Made by a program: the position numbers and the translations under genes. 64,000 nucleotides of DNA, taken from Sweltsa coloradensis. Its lineage: Eukaryota; Arthropoda; Insecta; Plecoptera; Chloroperlidae. The notes beneath the pieces are model-generated. The model was not told the origin of the DNA and did not search any database. It saw only the letters and a program-made list of their open reading frames with translations. Numbering within the stretch: position 1 is the stretch's first letter; each line of letters starts with the position of its first letter. The stretch covers positions 62,001 through 126,000 of the forward strand of contig JAMZAV010000026.1 of the NCBI GenBank assembly GCA_024449915.1. Reading direction: 5' to 3'. Shown here one piece after another: positions 1 through 10,900 of this stretch.

Positions 1-900
1 CCTAAGGAACATGAAAGGAACCAAGTTCCTTTTGAGGAATGAGGAACTTTTTTATTGAAAAGGAACGAGGAATGTCTCAGTACCTTTTTAAGCAGAAGTA
101 ACTTAACTTTTCAAAGTTCCTTTTTTGGGGGAACGTGCCCAAGACTGCACTGCACATCTAGTGTATCTATTATCTGTGCTTTAAGGATAGCCTAGATCAC
201 ATAGGTATGGTAGGCCTAGTGTGTGACATAGGCTTACACTAAGAGCCTCGGCTCCTAGTAGTATTGTACATGCCGTCTACGAAAAACAGGCATTACTGTG
301 TGCTAGAGCTACTGGTAATGCTAATGGCATTGGACTTTCTGTTCTGCTAGGCAGATGAACTATAAACCTTAGCGCCTAGATCCGAGGAGAAGTCCATGCA
401 TCCCGGTTCCCAATGTCTGCTAGATGGTAGCTTGTAGGCCTAGGACTAGTGTAGCCTAGGGATAGGGCCTAGCCCTTGACATGGAGTCATGTAGGGCCTA
501 AACAATCGCTTTGCATCAAGTCATGGCCTAGGCCTACGTAGGTCAAAAAACTGGTCCATACCAACCGAAAGTGCCCATAGGCCTACACCGTAGGCGTAGG
601 CCTAGCACGGTGTTACTTGGCTAAAAAAGCTGCAATGGGTCTAGCCTAGAGACTTAGGCCAGGAATGTGATGTCATGATCATGTTGGACCAATAGGCCTA
701 CTGTTTAGGCCTGTAGGGTTTAGGCTAGGGCTTCTCGGAGCCACCAACCTCAGACAAGGCCTAGGGCTAGGCCTAGCTAGCCTAGCCTAGGGTTTCTCGT
801 CAACCATGAGAGATAGAGCGAAACCGTTAGGTATTTGGTATCACTACGGTCCCCTCCTCAAACCTAGGCCTAGCCTAGCCTAGGCCTAGGCTAGGGCCTA
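1..900. repeat. AGGCCTAG-rich low-complexity DNA
   Basis: No coding region is visible. The first 130 bases hold several copies of GGAAC/AAGTTCC. From about 180 to 900 the sequence is dominated by overlapping short palindromes of the type TAGGCCTA, CCTAGG and GCCTAGGC. The same words recur at lower density through much of the window, so this is probably a genome-wide repeat habit and not one element. Positions 546-572 match the inverted terminus of the small element at 41.4-41.7 kb. Confidence 0.6.
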
Positions 901-1510
901 CGCGCAACAGGCTGAGCTCAAATCTCAAAATTATGCACTTAACAGGAATCATTCAACATGTGATCATACTTACTAGTGACTGTGGTCAAATTAGGAATAG
1001 GTCTCCAATTAAAATGGACTAGGTTTTAGTTAAAACGGTGTTGAGAAAGTATTTTAAAACAAAGTTTAGGCCTATTCGTTGACATGTGTAGAGCACATTG
1101 GGGAACAACAACATGGAAGCTAATCACTGCAACTGGATTCCATTTGATTTTCTTCAAGGTCTCCTGAATCAATGTGCAAACGCAATTATGGCGGTATTTT
1201 TAAACTGAAACTTTTTTTGCAGTTTTCTTTTGCTCTCTACTGGATGAACATATTTTATTATTTATTATTATTACTATTTTTTTATTTTTTTTATCACGGT
1301 TAAAATTTCTGGAAACTCTTGAAATATAACCGCTAAAATATAAAGCTGGACACGTTTCCAATCACGTTCCGCTTCCAACACCATGATCAAATCATGGATT
1401 TTAAATATGACTGCTGAAAAGAGAAACTCCAAGATTATGATGATGTTTTTTGTTGCTTAACGTCTCTATTAATGCACTAAGGCTATTGGAGATGATGATA
1501 GATGACAATG
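901..1510. other. No gene seen
   Basis: AT-rich DNA without a supported exon. A 19-base stretch at 1125-1143 (CACTGCAACTGGATTCCAT) recurs at 19600-19618. At both sites it lies a few hundred bases downstream of AGGCCTAG-rich DNA, so the two segments may be old copies of one repeat. Confidence 0.4.
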
Positions 1511-1514
1511 AAGG

Positions 1515-1600
1515 ACAATTACAAAAACCCATACCTTATACAGGATTCGAACCCATGTCCTCATACACCTAACGCTGCTTTATCTTTTAGATTAACGTAG
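1515..1600 (-). mobile_element. tRNA-derived SINE head fragment
   Basis: Read on the minus strand, the segment contains a B-box (GGGTTCGAATCC) followed by TGTATAAGGTATGGG. A similar arrangement is seen at 43.99-44.06 kb. No full tRNA cloverleaf can be folded, so it is a pol III-derived repeat head and not a tRNA gene. Confidence 0.5.
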
Positions 1601-1867
1601 TTAATATGATCAAGGTTCTCTACATACACCCATACCCTTTGGACCAGCACCCTAATCAATCACACAATATGTACCACCCTGGACTGCCTCCACGATTATT
1701 GTAGACTTGTAGTAACTAGCGCTACTTTCTTGTAAATCCATAATTGATTCAATCTACACACACACATCCTCGACACATTCAATGAATACTTATTAAAAGT
1801 TCTTACTTCACACTTTTAGTTTTGACAGTCTTTGGCAAGTTCCTTTTACTTGCTAATAGTAATACCA

Positions 1868-1925
1868 CTGCCTCCTAGATGTTGCTCGTGGCTCCTCGTA
1901 GCCACGAGCAACATCTAGGAGGCAG
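1868..1925. repeat. Perfect 26-bp hairpin, 6-nt loop
   Basis: Arms 1868-1893 and 1900-1925 are perfect reverse complements around the loop CCTCGT. The outer arm sequence CATCTAGGAGGCAG also occurs singly near 54588. It may be a foldback remnant. A small-RNA precursor is possible, but nothing in the sequence proves transcription. Confidence 0.85.
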
Positions 1926-2210
1926 CGAGTAATACTACACTTTGCTTTGTCAAAATAGTGAAGTTCCCATTCCTCTTCAAAAGAAGAAACTTCATGTTCC
2001 ACCTGCTACAAAAATTAGCATTAAAATAATGAAAACATAAATCTAAGAACGTATATTATCTTGGAATTATGGGAAGTCCAAAAAAACGGACTAATTTTTG
2101 TTATATATTTCACACAGTAAAATATCAAAAGTAGATTGAATTGATTGAATTGTGTTTTGTGATAAAAAGTTCTGTGTAATTGTAAAAGGTGTATGGCTTA
2201 AAAATAAACG

Positions 2211-2400
2211 ACACGGCCGAGATGGTTTGGTTTGGACATATGAAACAAAAGGCGGACAAGAGGATGCCCAAGAGAATGCATGAAAGAAGGATGGAAGGGA
2301 GAAAGGGAGATGGGAAAGGCCTAGGAAGAGATTAACGAGACCAATATGCAAGAGGAGAAAGCTGGGAAGATGTGGAAAGATATGATGAATATGATATATG
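2211..2400 (+). mobile_element. LINE ORF2 C-terminal tail remnant
   Basis: One frame reads MVWFGHMKQKADKRMPKRM followed by HERRMEG. This resembles the W-x-GH...KRM..R...G-R-RGRP tail at the C-terminus of many metazoan non-LTR retrotransposons. The same tail is seen at 26.5 kb (KRMCERKIEEGRR). It is short, interrupted and clearly a dead 3' fragment. Confidence 0.55.
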
Positions 2401-2410
2401 ATTATGAAAT

Positions 2411-3164
2411 ACTAGGAAAACGCTTAAGTCCCGCCGCGTTGATGGATGAGTTTTTTTGTAAGTTTTTTGTTTGCGTAGGGTCACTTTTCCTTTGCAAGAG
2501 ATTTTTGAATGCATTGTAGGTGATTGTTGTCAAGTTTCTATTGTTACTAGTTAATTTTATTATAAACCTAAAAAAAAACTCATATTAAAACCTTTATTCT
2601 ATAAATTCTGACTAACTTTTTCAACTTTTTCTTTAAAAAAGCAATACATCACCATTACCTTAATGTCCATGTAAAATATGAACGTTGTAGCTTCACTCGT
2701 TTGGTCAGAATTGGCCCAAACATCACGAAAACATCGGGGAAAAAATCAGAAAAATCGTAATAGTATGATTTCTATGAGTAATATTTCTTCAAATGTCCCT
2801 AAAATCAAAACATATCTAATTTTAATGATTTAAAACGTTCCCATAAAGTTTCATCAAGATCGGAGTAGCCGTTTGCCCGGTCGCGAGCCAAGTATCACCG
2901 AAATATCGCATTAAAAATCGAAAAAAAATCGTAAAAGTACGATATTCATGAGAAATATTTTCTTCGATTGTACCCAAAAACGTAGCAAGTCTAAGTTCAG
3001 AGATTTCGAAGGTCCCCTATAATTTTCATCAGGATCGCATATGCCGTTTGCCCAGTAGAGAGCAAACAAACAAACCAAAAAAAAATAAAAAAAAAATAAA
3101 ACACGCGAGCTTAATTTTTTGGGGGGTCGGTGAAATTCAAGTCTTCGCTTCACTCACCTAATGA
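2411..3164 (+). repeat. Interspersed repeat family A, copy 1
   Basis: It starts with ACTAGGAAAACGCTTAAGTC and CCGCCGCGTTG, then GGATGAG. It ends with CTTCGCTTCACTCACCTAAT, a diverged form of the family end GCTACGCTCATCCAATAA. The interior is A/T-rich with the phrases GAAATATTTCTTC and TCATCAAGATCGGAGTAGCC. Sister copies lie at 4827-5600, 12785-13555 (inverted) and 48629-49223. No protein can be read through it. Confidence 0.7.
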
Positions 3165-3194
3165 ATGAATATGAAAGATTGATTGTGTAAGCTA

Positions 3195-4576
3195 CCATAG
3201 ATATTAAGCACCTATAGTAGGCTAGATCCGCAGTCATTGGTCCACTTCCGTGACAATTTGAAGCCATCTTGAAATTACTGTTTGCATGTTAAGTAGATGG
3301 GAGATGGCTGTCAGGGTGCGCGAATAATCTTAGCTGTTAGGCGCCTTAAAACTACTTATACTTACTTGACAGGTGAGCATATTAGACATTAACACCAAAT
3401 GATTACTAAATCCCTTTATGCAATAACTTCTAATTGTTTTTGTTTGTTCAATACCATGCTGCACAAGCTAAAACCATATCAAACAATCCAGAAAAATACT
3501 TTATTGCATTAAAAAAGCATTTTGAAATGGTTAGATTGATGCTTCAATTGACGACTTGAATTGTACCCGCCTCCTGACGTCACGAGGCAACATGGCGGAA
3601 TTAGTGGGTATAAATCCTCATTTCGCAAGTTGACGCCTGCTTCACGGCGCAACACTTATCACGCTCTAACTTTTATTCTATTCATTATTTGGACAAAAGT
3701 TGAATGAATAATATTTAGCAAATATATCATTCTTTGTAATAGCGATTATTTCGATTTTTTTGACACAGTCGTTAGCTTGTTATAACAATGCACGCATCAT
3801 TCATGTGAAAATTATATATAACTAAAGTATTCTCAATAATTTATTTGACAAAAAACTACTGATCGAATTTCGACAAGACCTCTTTAAAAATATGCACCAG
3901 ACTTTTTAGACAAGAAATAAACTAACTTTCTAGATAGAAAGTGCACTGAACGAAACTTTGCAGCATAGAGTAATATGCAGGGTATGTGTTTTTATCTAAA
4001 ATACGCACTCTTGACGCATGCATTTCACGGCTCATCCGACGTGAAAAGTGCGATTAAAAACACATACCTGCATATTACTCTATGCTGTAAATTTTCGTTC
4101 AGTGCATTTTCTATCTAGAAAGTTTGTTTATTTCTTGTCTAAACAGTCTGATGCATTTTTACAAAGAATCCTTGTCGAAATCCGATCAGTAGTTTTTCTT
4201 TGTCAAATTAATTATGAGAAAACTTAAGTCATTGATAATTTTCACTTGTGTGATGCGTACATTGTTATAACAAGCTAACGACTTGGTAAAAAAAATCGAA
4301 ATAATCGCTATTACAAGGAATTATATGTTTGCTAAATATTATTCATTTAAGTGTTGTCTAAATAATGAATAGAATAAAAGTTAGAGCGTGATAAATGATG
4401 CGCCGTTCAGCAGGCGCCAACTTGCGAAATGAGGATTTATACCCAATACTAGTCACGTGACCTATCGATCGTTTTAAGCTCCGCCCATTTCGAGTCGTCA
4501 ATTTGGTACTCTCGCGCCTGTGCAGACGTATTGGAGACTGCGGATCTAGCCTACTATAGGTGTTTAATATCTATGG
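3195..4576. mobile_element. 1.38-kb foldback element with long inverted repeats
   Basis: The outer ends (CCATAGATATTAAGCACC and its complement GTGTTTAATATCTATGG) are inverted repeats. The inversion continues imperfectly through most of the element around a centre near 4000-4040. The direct repeat AAGCTA flanks it at 3189-3194 and 4577-4582, consistent with a 6-bp target-site duplication. No transposase is encoded. The arms differ by small substitutions and indels, so it is not a fresh assembly artefact. Confidence 0.8.
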
Positions 4577-4826
4577 AAGCTACAGCGTTGGCTGCAGAGA
4601 CCAAATAAAGGTTTACTTTTATAAGAAGTGGAAACACTGTTGCATAACCCGAGCTGACCTCTAGACACGAGAAATGGCGATGGATGGTGATGACAAAGCA
4701 GCAATCTTACGAGGATTTTTTTCCCACCATTTAATGCAAAAGTCTGGCAATTCAATTTGGCAATGTTATATAATATGAATGTACTCTGGGGAGATTAAAG
4801 ATTGACAATAATACCAAATTTGAATA

Positions 4827-5600
4827 ACTAGGAAAACGCTTAAGTCCCGCCGCGTTGTTGGATGAGCGTAATTGGTGCATTGAGCTGCCATGTGTTATGC
4901 GGATTTTCTGTTGTTCTGTGAAAAAATCATGGCTAAGTTGAAGATTTTTTTAAATTTAATTTAAATTAAATAAAAAATAAACTTTAATTTTTTAAATTAA
5001 TATTAATTTTAAAAAAGAAAAAAATTGTAAAATTGCGATTTCCATAAGAAATAATTATTTGATTGCGCTCAAATTTCACACGAATATATTATTAATTTGT
5101 AAAATTAAGGTTCTGTGAAAAAATCATTACAATCGGATAAAGCATGTAGGTGTTATAAGTCAAAGAATTGTTTGAAAAAAGAAAAAACCTGTAAAATTTC
5201 GATTTTCATAAGAAATAATTTTTCGATTGCGCTCAAATTTCACAAGAATATCTTAATTCATAAAATTATGGTTCTGTGAAAAAATCATTAAAATGGGATA
5301 AAGCATGCAGGTGTTATAAGTCAAAGTAATTTTAAAAAAATAAAAAAAAATCGAAAAATTGGGATTTTCATGAGAAATAACTTTTCCGTTGCGCTCAAAA
5401 ACGTGGCAGTTCTAAGTTCAGAGATTTCGAAGGCCTGCATAAAATTTCATTGTAATTGGAGTTTCGGTTTAGCCGGAATTGTGTTAACAAACAGCCAAAA
5501 ATACAAAAAGAAAAAAAAAAAAGAAAAAAAAACATTCCGTTTTTTTTCTCCAGTGTAGTGAAATGGAATCTTCGCTTCGCTTGCTACGCTCATCCAATAA
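4827..5600 (+). repeat. Interspersed repeat family A, copy 2
   Basis: This is the best-preserved plus-strand copy: ACTAGGAAAACGCTTAAGTC at the left and CTACGCTCATCCAATAA at the right. GTTGGATGAGCG near the left end is complementary to CGCTCATCCAA at the right end, giving subterminal inverted repeats. The interior contains about three degenerate units of roughly 125 bp, marked by ATAAGAAATAATT, GCGCTCAAATTTCACA and GGTTCTGTGAAAAAATCATT. No coding potential. Confidence 0.75.
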
Positions 5601-5680
5601 TTTTTAAAAAATCAGATTCAATTTCTAATTGCCTTTTCTTACATTGAACTTGAAGTCAAGTTTGTTAACACTTCTGCGTT

Positions 5681-5793
5681 GTATATTGGTGTGAGATAGG
5701 ATCCAACAGCTTACCTTCGAAAAGTGATCGAAAATTCAGCAGCCACCATCACTTTTTGCAGGTAAGCTGTTGGATAATATCTCACACCAATAT
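5681..5793. repeat. Inverted repeat, ~34-bp arms
   Basis: The left arm (TATTGGTGTGAGATAGG then ATCCAACAGCTTACC) is mirrored by GGTAAGCTGTTGGAT then AATATCTCACACCAATA at 5760-5793, around a loop of about 45 bases. It looks like a small foldback/MITE. No clear target duplication was found. Confidence 0.75.
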
Positions 5794-5840
5794 ACTCCAG
5801 CCGATTGGCATTCTATCTACATAACCTTCTGTGTTGTATT

Positions 5841-6476
5841 ATCAATCACTCAGTAGGTTTATTCCCTTGTCTCCACTTTACGATGGAAGGTAGAGTGATG
5901 ATGTACTTCGCAAGTGGAGTTGAGAGAGCTAATTCACACGGTTGAAATGAAACGCCTCGATGGACATTTCATTAATAATGGGGGGTGAAATTGCAAGTCG
6001 GGATCTACAAAAAATATTAATCATGCTCCAAAGCAGTTTTTATGCTGAAATAGTTAACAGATATATAATTAATGTAAAATATATTGTACAAGTTAATAAA
6101 GTGTGTAACAATAATAATTTAAATGTCTTTATTGTACGTTATTAGAAATATTGATATTAGTTTCTACCATGTCATTTACTATGTTTGTAATGTTTTGTAA
6201 CCTAGTGATAGCAACTCGAAGCATTCTCAAATGAAACATACCCAATTGTTATTATTTACTACAATTCAGAAATTAAAAAAGTCTGTCCTAACCGGGAATC
6301 GAACCACGGATCTCCCGCATTTTTATGCACAATTGTATGCACAATTGTATGCATTAAGAAAATACAATCTCGATTTTTATGCCTGCCATGCCAACCTACA
6401 ATTTAAATTTAATTTTCATATAATTTAATTAATTTAAGTCCCCCATCAATCACTCAGTAGGTTTATTCCCTTGTCT
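5841..6476. repeat. Two perfect 32-bp direct repeats
   Basis: The string beginning ATCAATCACTCAGTAGG and ending TTATTCCCTTGTCT occurs at 5841-5872 and again at 6445-6476. The ~570 bases between them include a SINE head on the minus strand and no gene. The repeats could be ends of a small element or a local duplication. Confidence 0.7.
6255..6340 (-). mobile_element. tRNA-derived SINE head (second family)
   Basis: On the minus strand GATCCGTGGTTCGATTCCCG (B-box) is followed by GTTAGGACAGACTTTTTTAA. The same order, B-box, then a G-rich block, then ACTTTTTTAATTTC, is found at 34.87-34.97 kb. The two are therefore copies of one SINE family, distinct from the family ending CAATCCTGACTGAAAG. Confidence 0.55.
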
Positions 6477-6479
6477 ATT

Positions 6480-7610
6480 CTACTCTACTCTATTGGACTA
6501 TTCTAAAGATGAATGAATCACATTTATTTGAAACAGTAGTTCTTCATAGCTGAAATCAACTCACTAAGTTCTAAATTTTAAGTTTCATAATTATTAGTAG
6601 AGGTGTGTTTAAATGGTTTAATTTTTCCTAATTTTTGTTTTGGAAATGGTAAAAACTAAAAAGGGGTGTTATATGTTTTTACTTTTTATTATATTTTCGT
6701 ATTTCTCGCATTGCAAAACGGTGATATAGGAAATTGATTTTTTATAGGAAATTTCAATATGAGCATAAGTCACCACAGTTTTTATCTCACATAGCACCTA
6801 GTGATTGCTCCTGCAGCCGTAAAATAAAGTGGAAACACAATAGCACTATTTAATCAGAAGAAAATCCTTTTTTTATTTTGTTTAATTGCAATTTTCATTT
6901 TAGCTTGTTAAATGTGTTATTTTTAAAGCAAATGGCAAAATATTTTTAAAAATTAGGGTGAATTTAAAAATTAGGGTGACTGTTGTTTTATTACCATTTG
7001 GCGGAGGTATGGTTTTATTACCATTTAGCAGTGTCATTTCAGTTTTATTAAATGAAACTAAAAACACACACCTCTAATTATTAGTTTTAGCACTGAATCC
7101 AGGCTATGAAACTTTGAATGTCTAGGTGTAATAGTACTACGTTATGTAGTATATAGCCTCACAAAAAAGCTCTTTGACATTGAATAGATATAAGTTTCCT
7201 ATATCTAGCACAAAATATTAACCATATCATAAAAAGTATGTACCCTAAACAGTGCAGACAGGTAACTAGTACGTACAGTAGCGAGTACTTTAGTAATAAT
7301 AACCTTGCTATTAATAGACCATTAGACCAATGGCACGTGGTGGGGACACATTCTGATGGTACTTCCAGCAAGGCAAAACAAAGTTGATAAAGAAGTTTTT
7401 CTATGTCAACCGTAGAAAGTAACCAATCAAAATCTAGACATTGTGGTGCATTCTACTACCCGTAGTGGTGCTGGCAAGTGTCGGTGGATTATGTTTCTAC
7501 TACCCCGGAGCTGTTGCATGATTTTTTCTGGGGCTAGATTGTATTATAGCAAAGCTATCTTACTAGAATAATTGCTAGTAGTACTGAGGAGAGAGGAAAC
7601 CAATCAAATT
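6480..7610. other. No gene seen
   Basis: AT-rich DNA. The next RRP5 exon should lie to the left of 7618 on the minus strand, but no further S1-domain coding stretch could be recognised here or elsewhere in 1-7617. Either the downstream intron is very long or the exon is too diverged to see by eye. Confidence 0.4.
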
Positions 7611-7617
7611 GTATTAC

Positions 7618-7919
7618 TCAGTGGATTTTTTCTTCTTTTTCTTTGCTTTGTGTAGATCGTTTGCAGAACTGCATTGTTGATTTCTCTTCAATCCTCTTTG
7701 ATCTTGGCACACAACACTTTTATTTGAATTAGTTTCATGCCTAATTTTCTTCGTCTTTTTTATAACGTTGGCACCGACAGTGTTAGCCTGATCATTTGCG
7801 TTTAGTAATTTTTCACCATCATTCTGTAGATCTATTTCCATTGATATTGATTTTGAATTCGCCAAAGTAAATAATAACTTGCGTGTCTCTTCATATTTCC
7901 CAGTAACTCTGCAATAAAC
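7618..7919 (-). CDS. PDCD11: RRP5 exon 3: end of S1 domain 6 plus Lys-rich linker
   Basis: The acceptor GTCAATTTCAG precedes GTT TAT TGC AGA, giving VYCRVTGKYEETRKLLFTLA. Joined in phase 0 to ...IFHVGHL of the previous exon, this completes the last strands of an S1 fold. A polar linker follows that ends KAKKKKKKST. In human RRP5 a Lys-containing linker follows the corresponding S1 domain. The proposed donor GTAATA overlaps the in-frame stop TGAGTAATA, so if it is not used the protein would end at TAA 7616-7614. I prefer the splice because the family continues well beyond this point, but the donor is not strong. Confidence 0.75.
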
Positions 7920-10900
7920 CTGAAATTGACGACATTATTTATTAGGCTATACTTGGAGAAGAGTTGATAGATTGGGAAAGAATAGAGAACATAAAGCACA
8001 TCCTGAAGGGTTGGGGTGACCACACGTTCACCTGCTGATCATGACTGCAGTCAGTAGGCCTTTTCCACACATCTTTATGATTAGTGTAGCCTATTTATTA
8101 ATCATTATTTCATTATAAATTTGCCACAAAAACTTTGGTAGGACTAGGCTTAATGACAATCAACTTAAAAATAAAATTATGATCACAAACACATGCTGAA
8201 GCTTCAAAATTGTATCAAATTAGTAGGTCGGTAACTAGATAGGCCTATACCCTATGTACGCCGGATAAGAGTTGACGTGAAAATTTGATCTGATTGAGGA
8301 TTGAATCCAAAACCTCTGGCTCAATGCTTTTGCTGGTTATTATCGATAACATGATCTCGCGTGCAAATTATTAATTTTTAGGGGGTTAGTGCAAATCTCA
8401 CAGGAAAGCGCTTTGTCCAACCCCAACCCTTTTAATGTTTTTAATTTTTAACCCCACATAAATTTGCATCATGCACATCATATTACCGATTATTAGACCT
8501 ACACTAAAAAATTGCCAATTTGGCACTATCATTCACATGGTAAACATTGAAGAACTTGCAATTGTTTTCTGTTCTGAAGGTCTGCAATAAACATGTCTTG
8601 TTGTAGACTAAACACACATAACAAAAACTTGTAGAAATACAGCCAAACCTTACACACTCAAAAGGAATGAGATCTAAAAAAAGGGCCAAGCTCATCTACC
8701 CTTCCACATTTGCGCATTCTTAATTCATAAACGTACAGTGTCCCATAACAGCATCCTCGAAAAGCTTGGCAAAATAGAATTTGCGATTATTAATTTAAAC
8801 GTAATAGTTTATCCAAGTTCTTTTTTCTAATTAATTTAAACGTAAACATGCAAATTCTATTTTGGCTCGAGGATGCTGTTATGGGACACTGTACGTTTAT
8901 GAATTAAGAATGCACAAATGTGGAAGGGTAGATGAGCTTGGCCCTTTTTTTAGATCTCATTCCTTTTGAGTGTGTAAGGTTTGGCTGTATTTCTACAAGT
9001 TTTTGTTATGTGTGTGATCTCATTACTTTTTCAAGTTCCATTACAAAATTATTTGTTAAAATATAATATTTTTATCAAAGTTGATTTAATTTTTATGGTA
9101 TTAGCAATAACAATAGGATGTAAAATATCTAGGCCCGGATTCATGTACATCCTGGGTATAGGTGGTATAACCATGGTATAACGACGGTATAAGGACTGGT
9201 TAAGTCTAGGCAACTCACATCCAATTAAAACTTTCCCATGTAACAACAAACGCACAACTAATGTTATTTTACACACACCTATTTCACTGCATCCACAGCC
9301 ATGTAAATCATCAGATAATCAAAAGAATATTGAAAATTTTCACCATCTTTTGTTTTACATTTTCATTAAAAGTGACAGGAGATTGCGTGAGTTTATTAAA
9401 AGAAAAGAAAAGGCGTATTATTGCCGTAAATTTTGGAATAGACTAGGACTATCATACCATTGTTTATCTGCATTAGGCTTTTAGTAATCAAAACTGGTTA
9501 TTTGTGCGGGAAGTGTGTCAGAACAATTGGTTGTGCTGGCCTAGGGTTGGCTAAGAAAGGCCTAGGGCTTGTCAAACATGTAATGTAAGTACTTATTTTA
9601 TCTAGTCCTATAGCCTAATGGAACTTTAGACCTACACTGTTGTATTATAAATAATTTTCTACATCTGAGCATAGGCCAGGTACGGTTTCTGATTTGTTTT
9701 ATGAGAGTATAATGACACCTCTTCTCGTTCCACACAAAGAAGAAAAATTTAAAATGTCCGCTATTTGTTTACGTATCGCACTTTCCCGCCTAACTCTGCT
9801 TGTACCGTCAACAAGTGTCAAGTAACTATAGTTTATTTTATTTATTTGCATTCTTATATCAACATTTGAGCATGTTACATTATTTATAAGACTTTCTTAT
9901 TGCACTCATAATAATGTCATTAAGACATAAGAGTATTGAAAGTTATCCCATATAGGCTACAAACTAAAAACTAACTTATAACTAGGTATATAGGTAGGTA
10001 TACAATATACAGTAGTGCCTGATGGCATGGTAGACAAAATTATTAGGTAATAATCAGGGATTCAAAACACTGAACATCCCGATTCCAAACCAAACTTATA
10101 GTGTTCCATATGGATAAGTACCTAGTTAATAATAAAGTAAAAAATAAAGAATAGTATTATAAATAGGGATGTCAAACGATTAAATTATTATAATCGATAA
10201 TCGAATTCACGTTCACCTCCATAATCGATTATTAATCGATTTTAATCGTTTTGTACAATGTCGGTATAGTAGCCAGTTTCTTTCAAACTTCGGTCTGGTT
10301 TCGGTTAGTTTGAATCGCCCGCGCAAGGCATGAGCTCGCATCGGCGCCGTGGCGGGGACTTGAGCACTCACAACAATCTCGAAGAAGACAGTCGGGAGCA
10401 TAATCAAGAGGAAGTGGCGGGGTAGATAAAGCATACGAGATGAAATTGGCATCAATGCTGTGATCAAATTCAATTGTTTGATGCCATGTTGTCGAAAACT
10501 CTTGGCCTAGGCCGAAACACAACACCAGAGCAATCACTTTTGTCACACTCAAGACGCCATGTTACGTAAAGGTGCAACTACTGCTCGGCGTTTCAGGCGC
10601 GTTGAGTGCGTTTACTGTGTTTATTGACTGCCGCGCCAACTACGCCGCGTGGAACGCTTAAACAGAATGCAGCTTTAACTCCGCCCACTCCTTCCGACCT
10701 TGCACGGCCAGCGCATGCGCACATGATGACAAGGCAAGGCTGGTACGAACGATGTATTTTGCGACGTCGCTTCAATCAATGTGGATCGGGAACAATCTCG
10801 CGTGCTAGAAATTGATGGAAACGTATCTCACGTATTTGGCGGGAAAACGTAACGTACGGGAACGTTTCTCTCGGGTAATAGACGGCGGATCTTGAAAACT

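Noticed and set aside
10283..10815. Open frames inside the hAT-type element as a transposase
   Set aside because: They are short, overlapping on both strands, and show no hAT dimerisation or catalytic motif.
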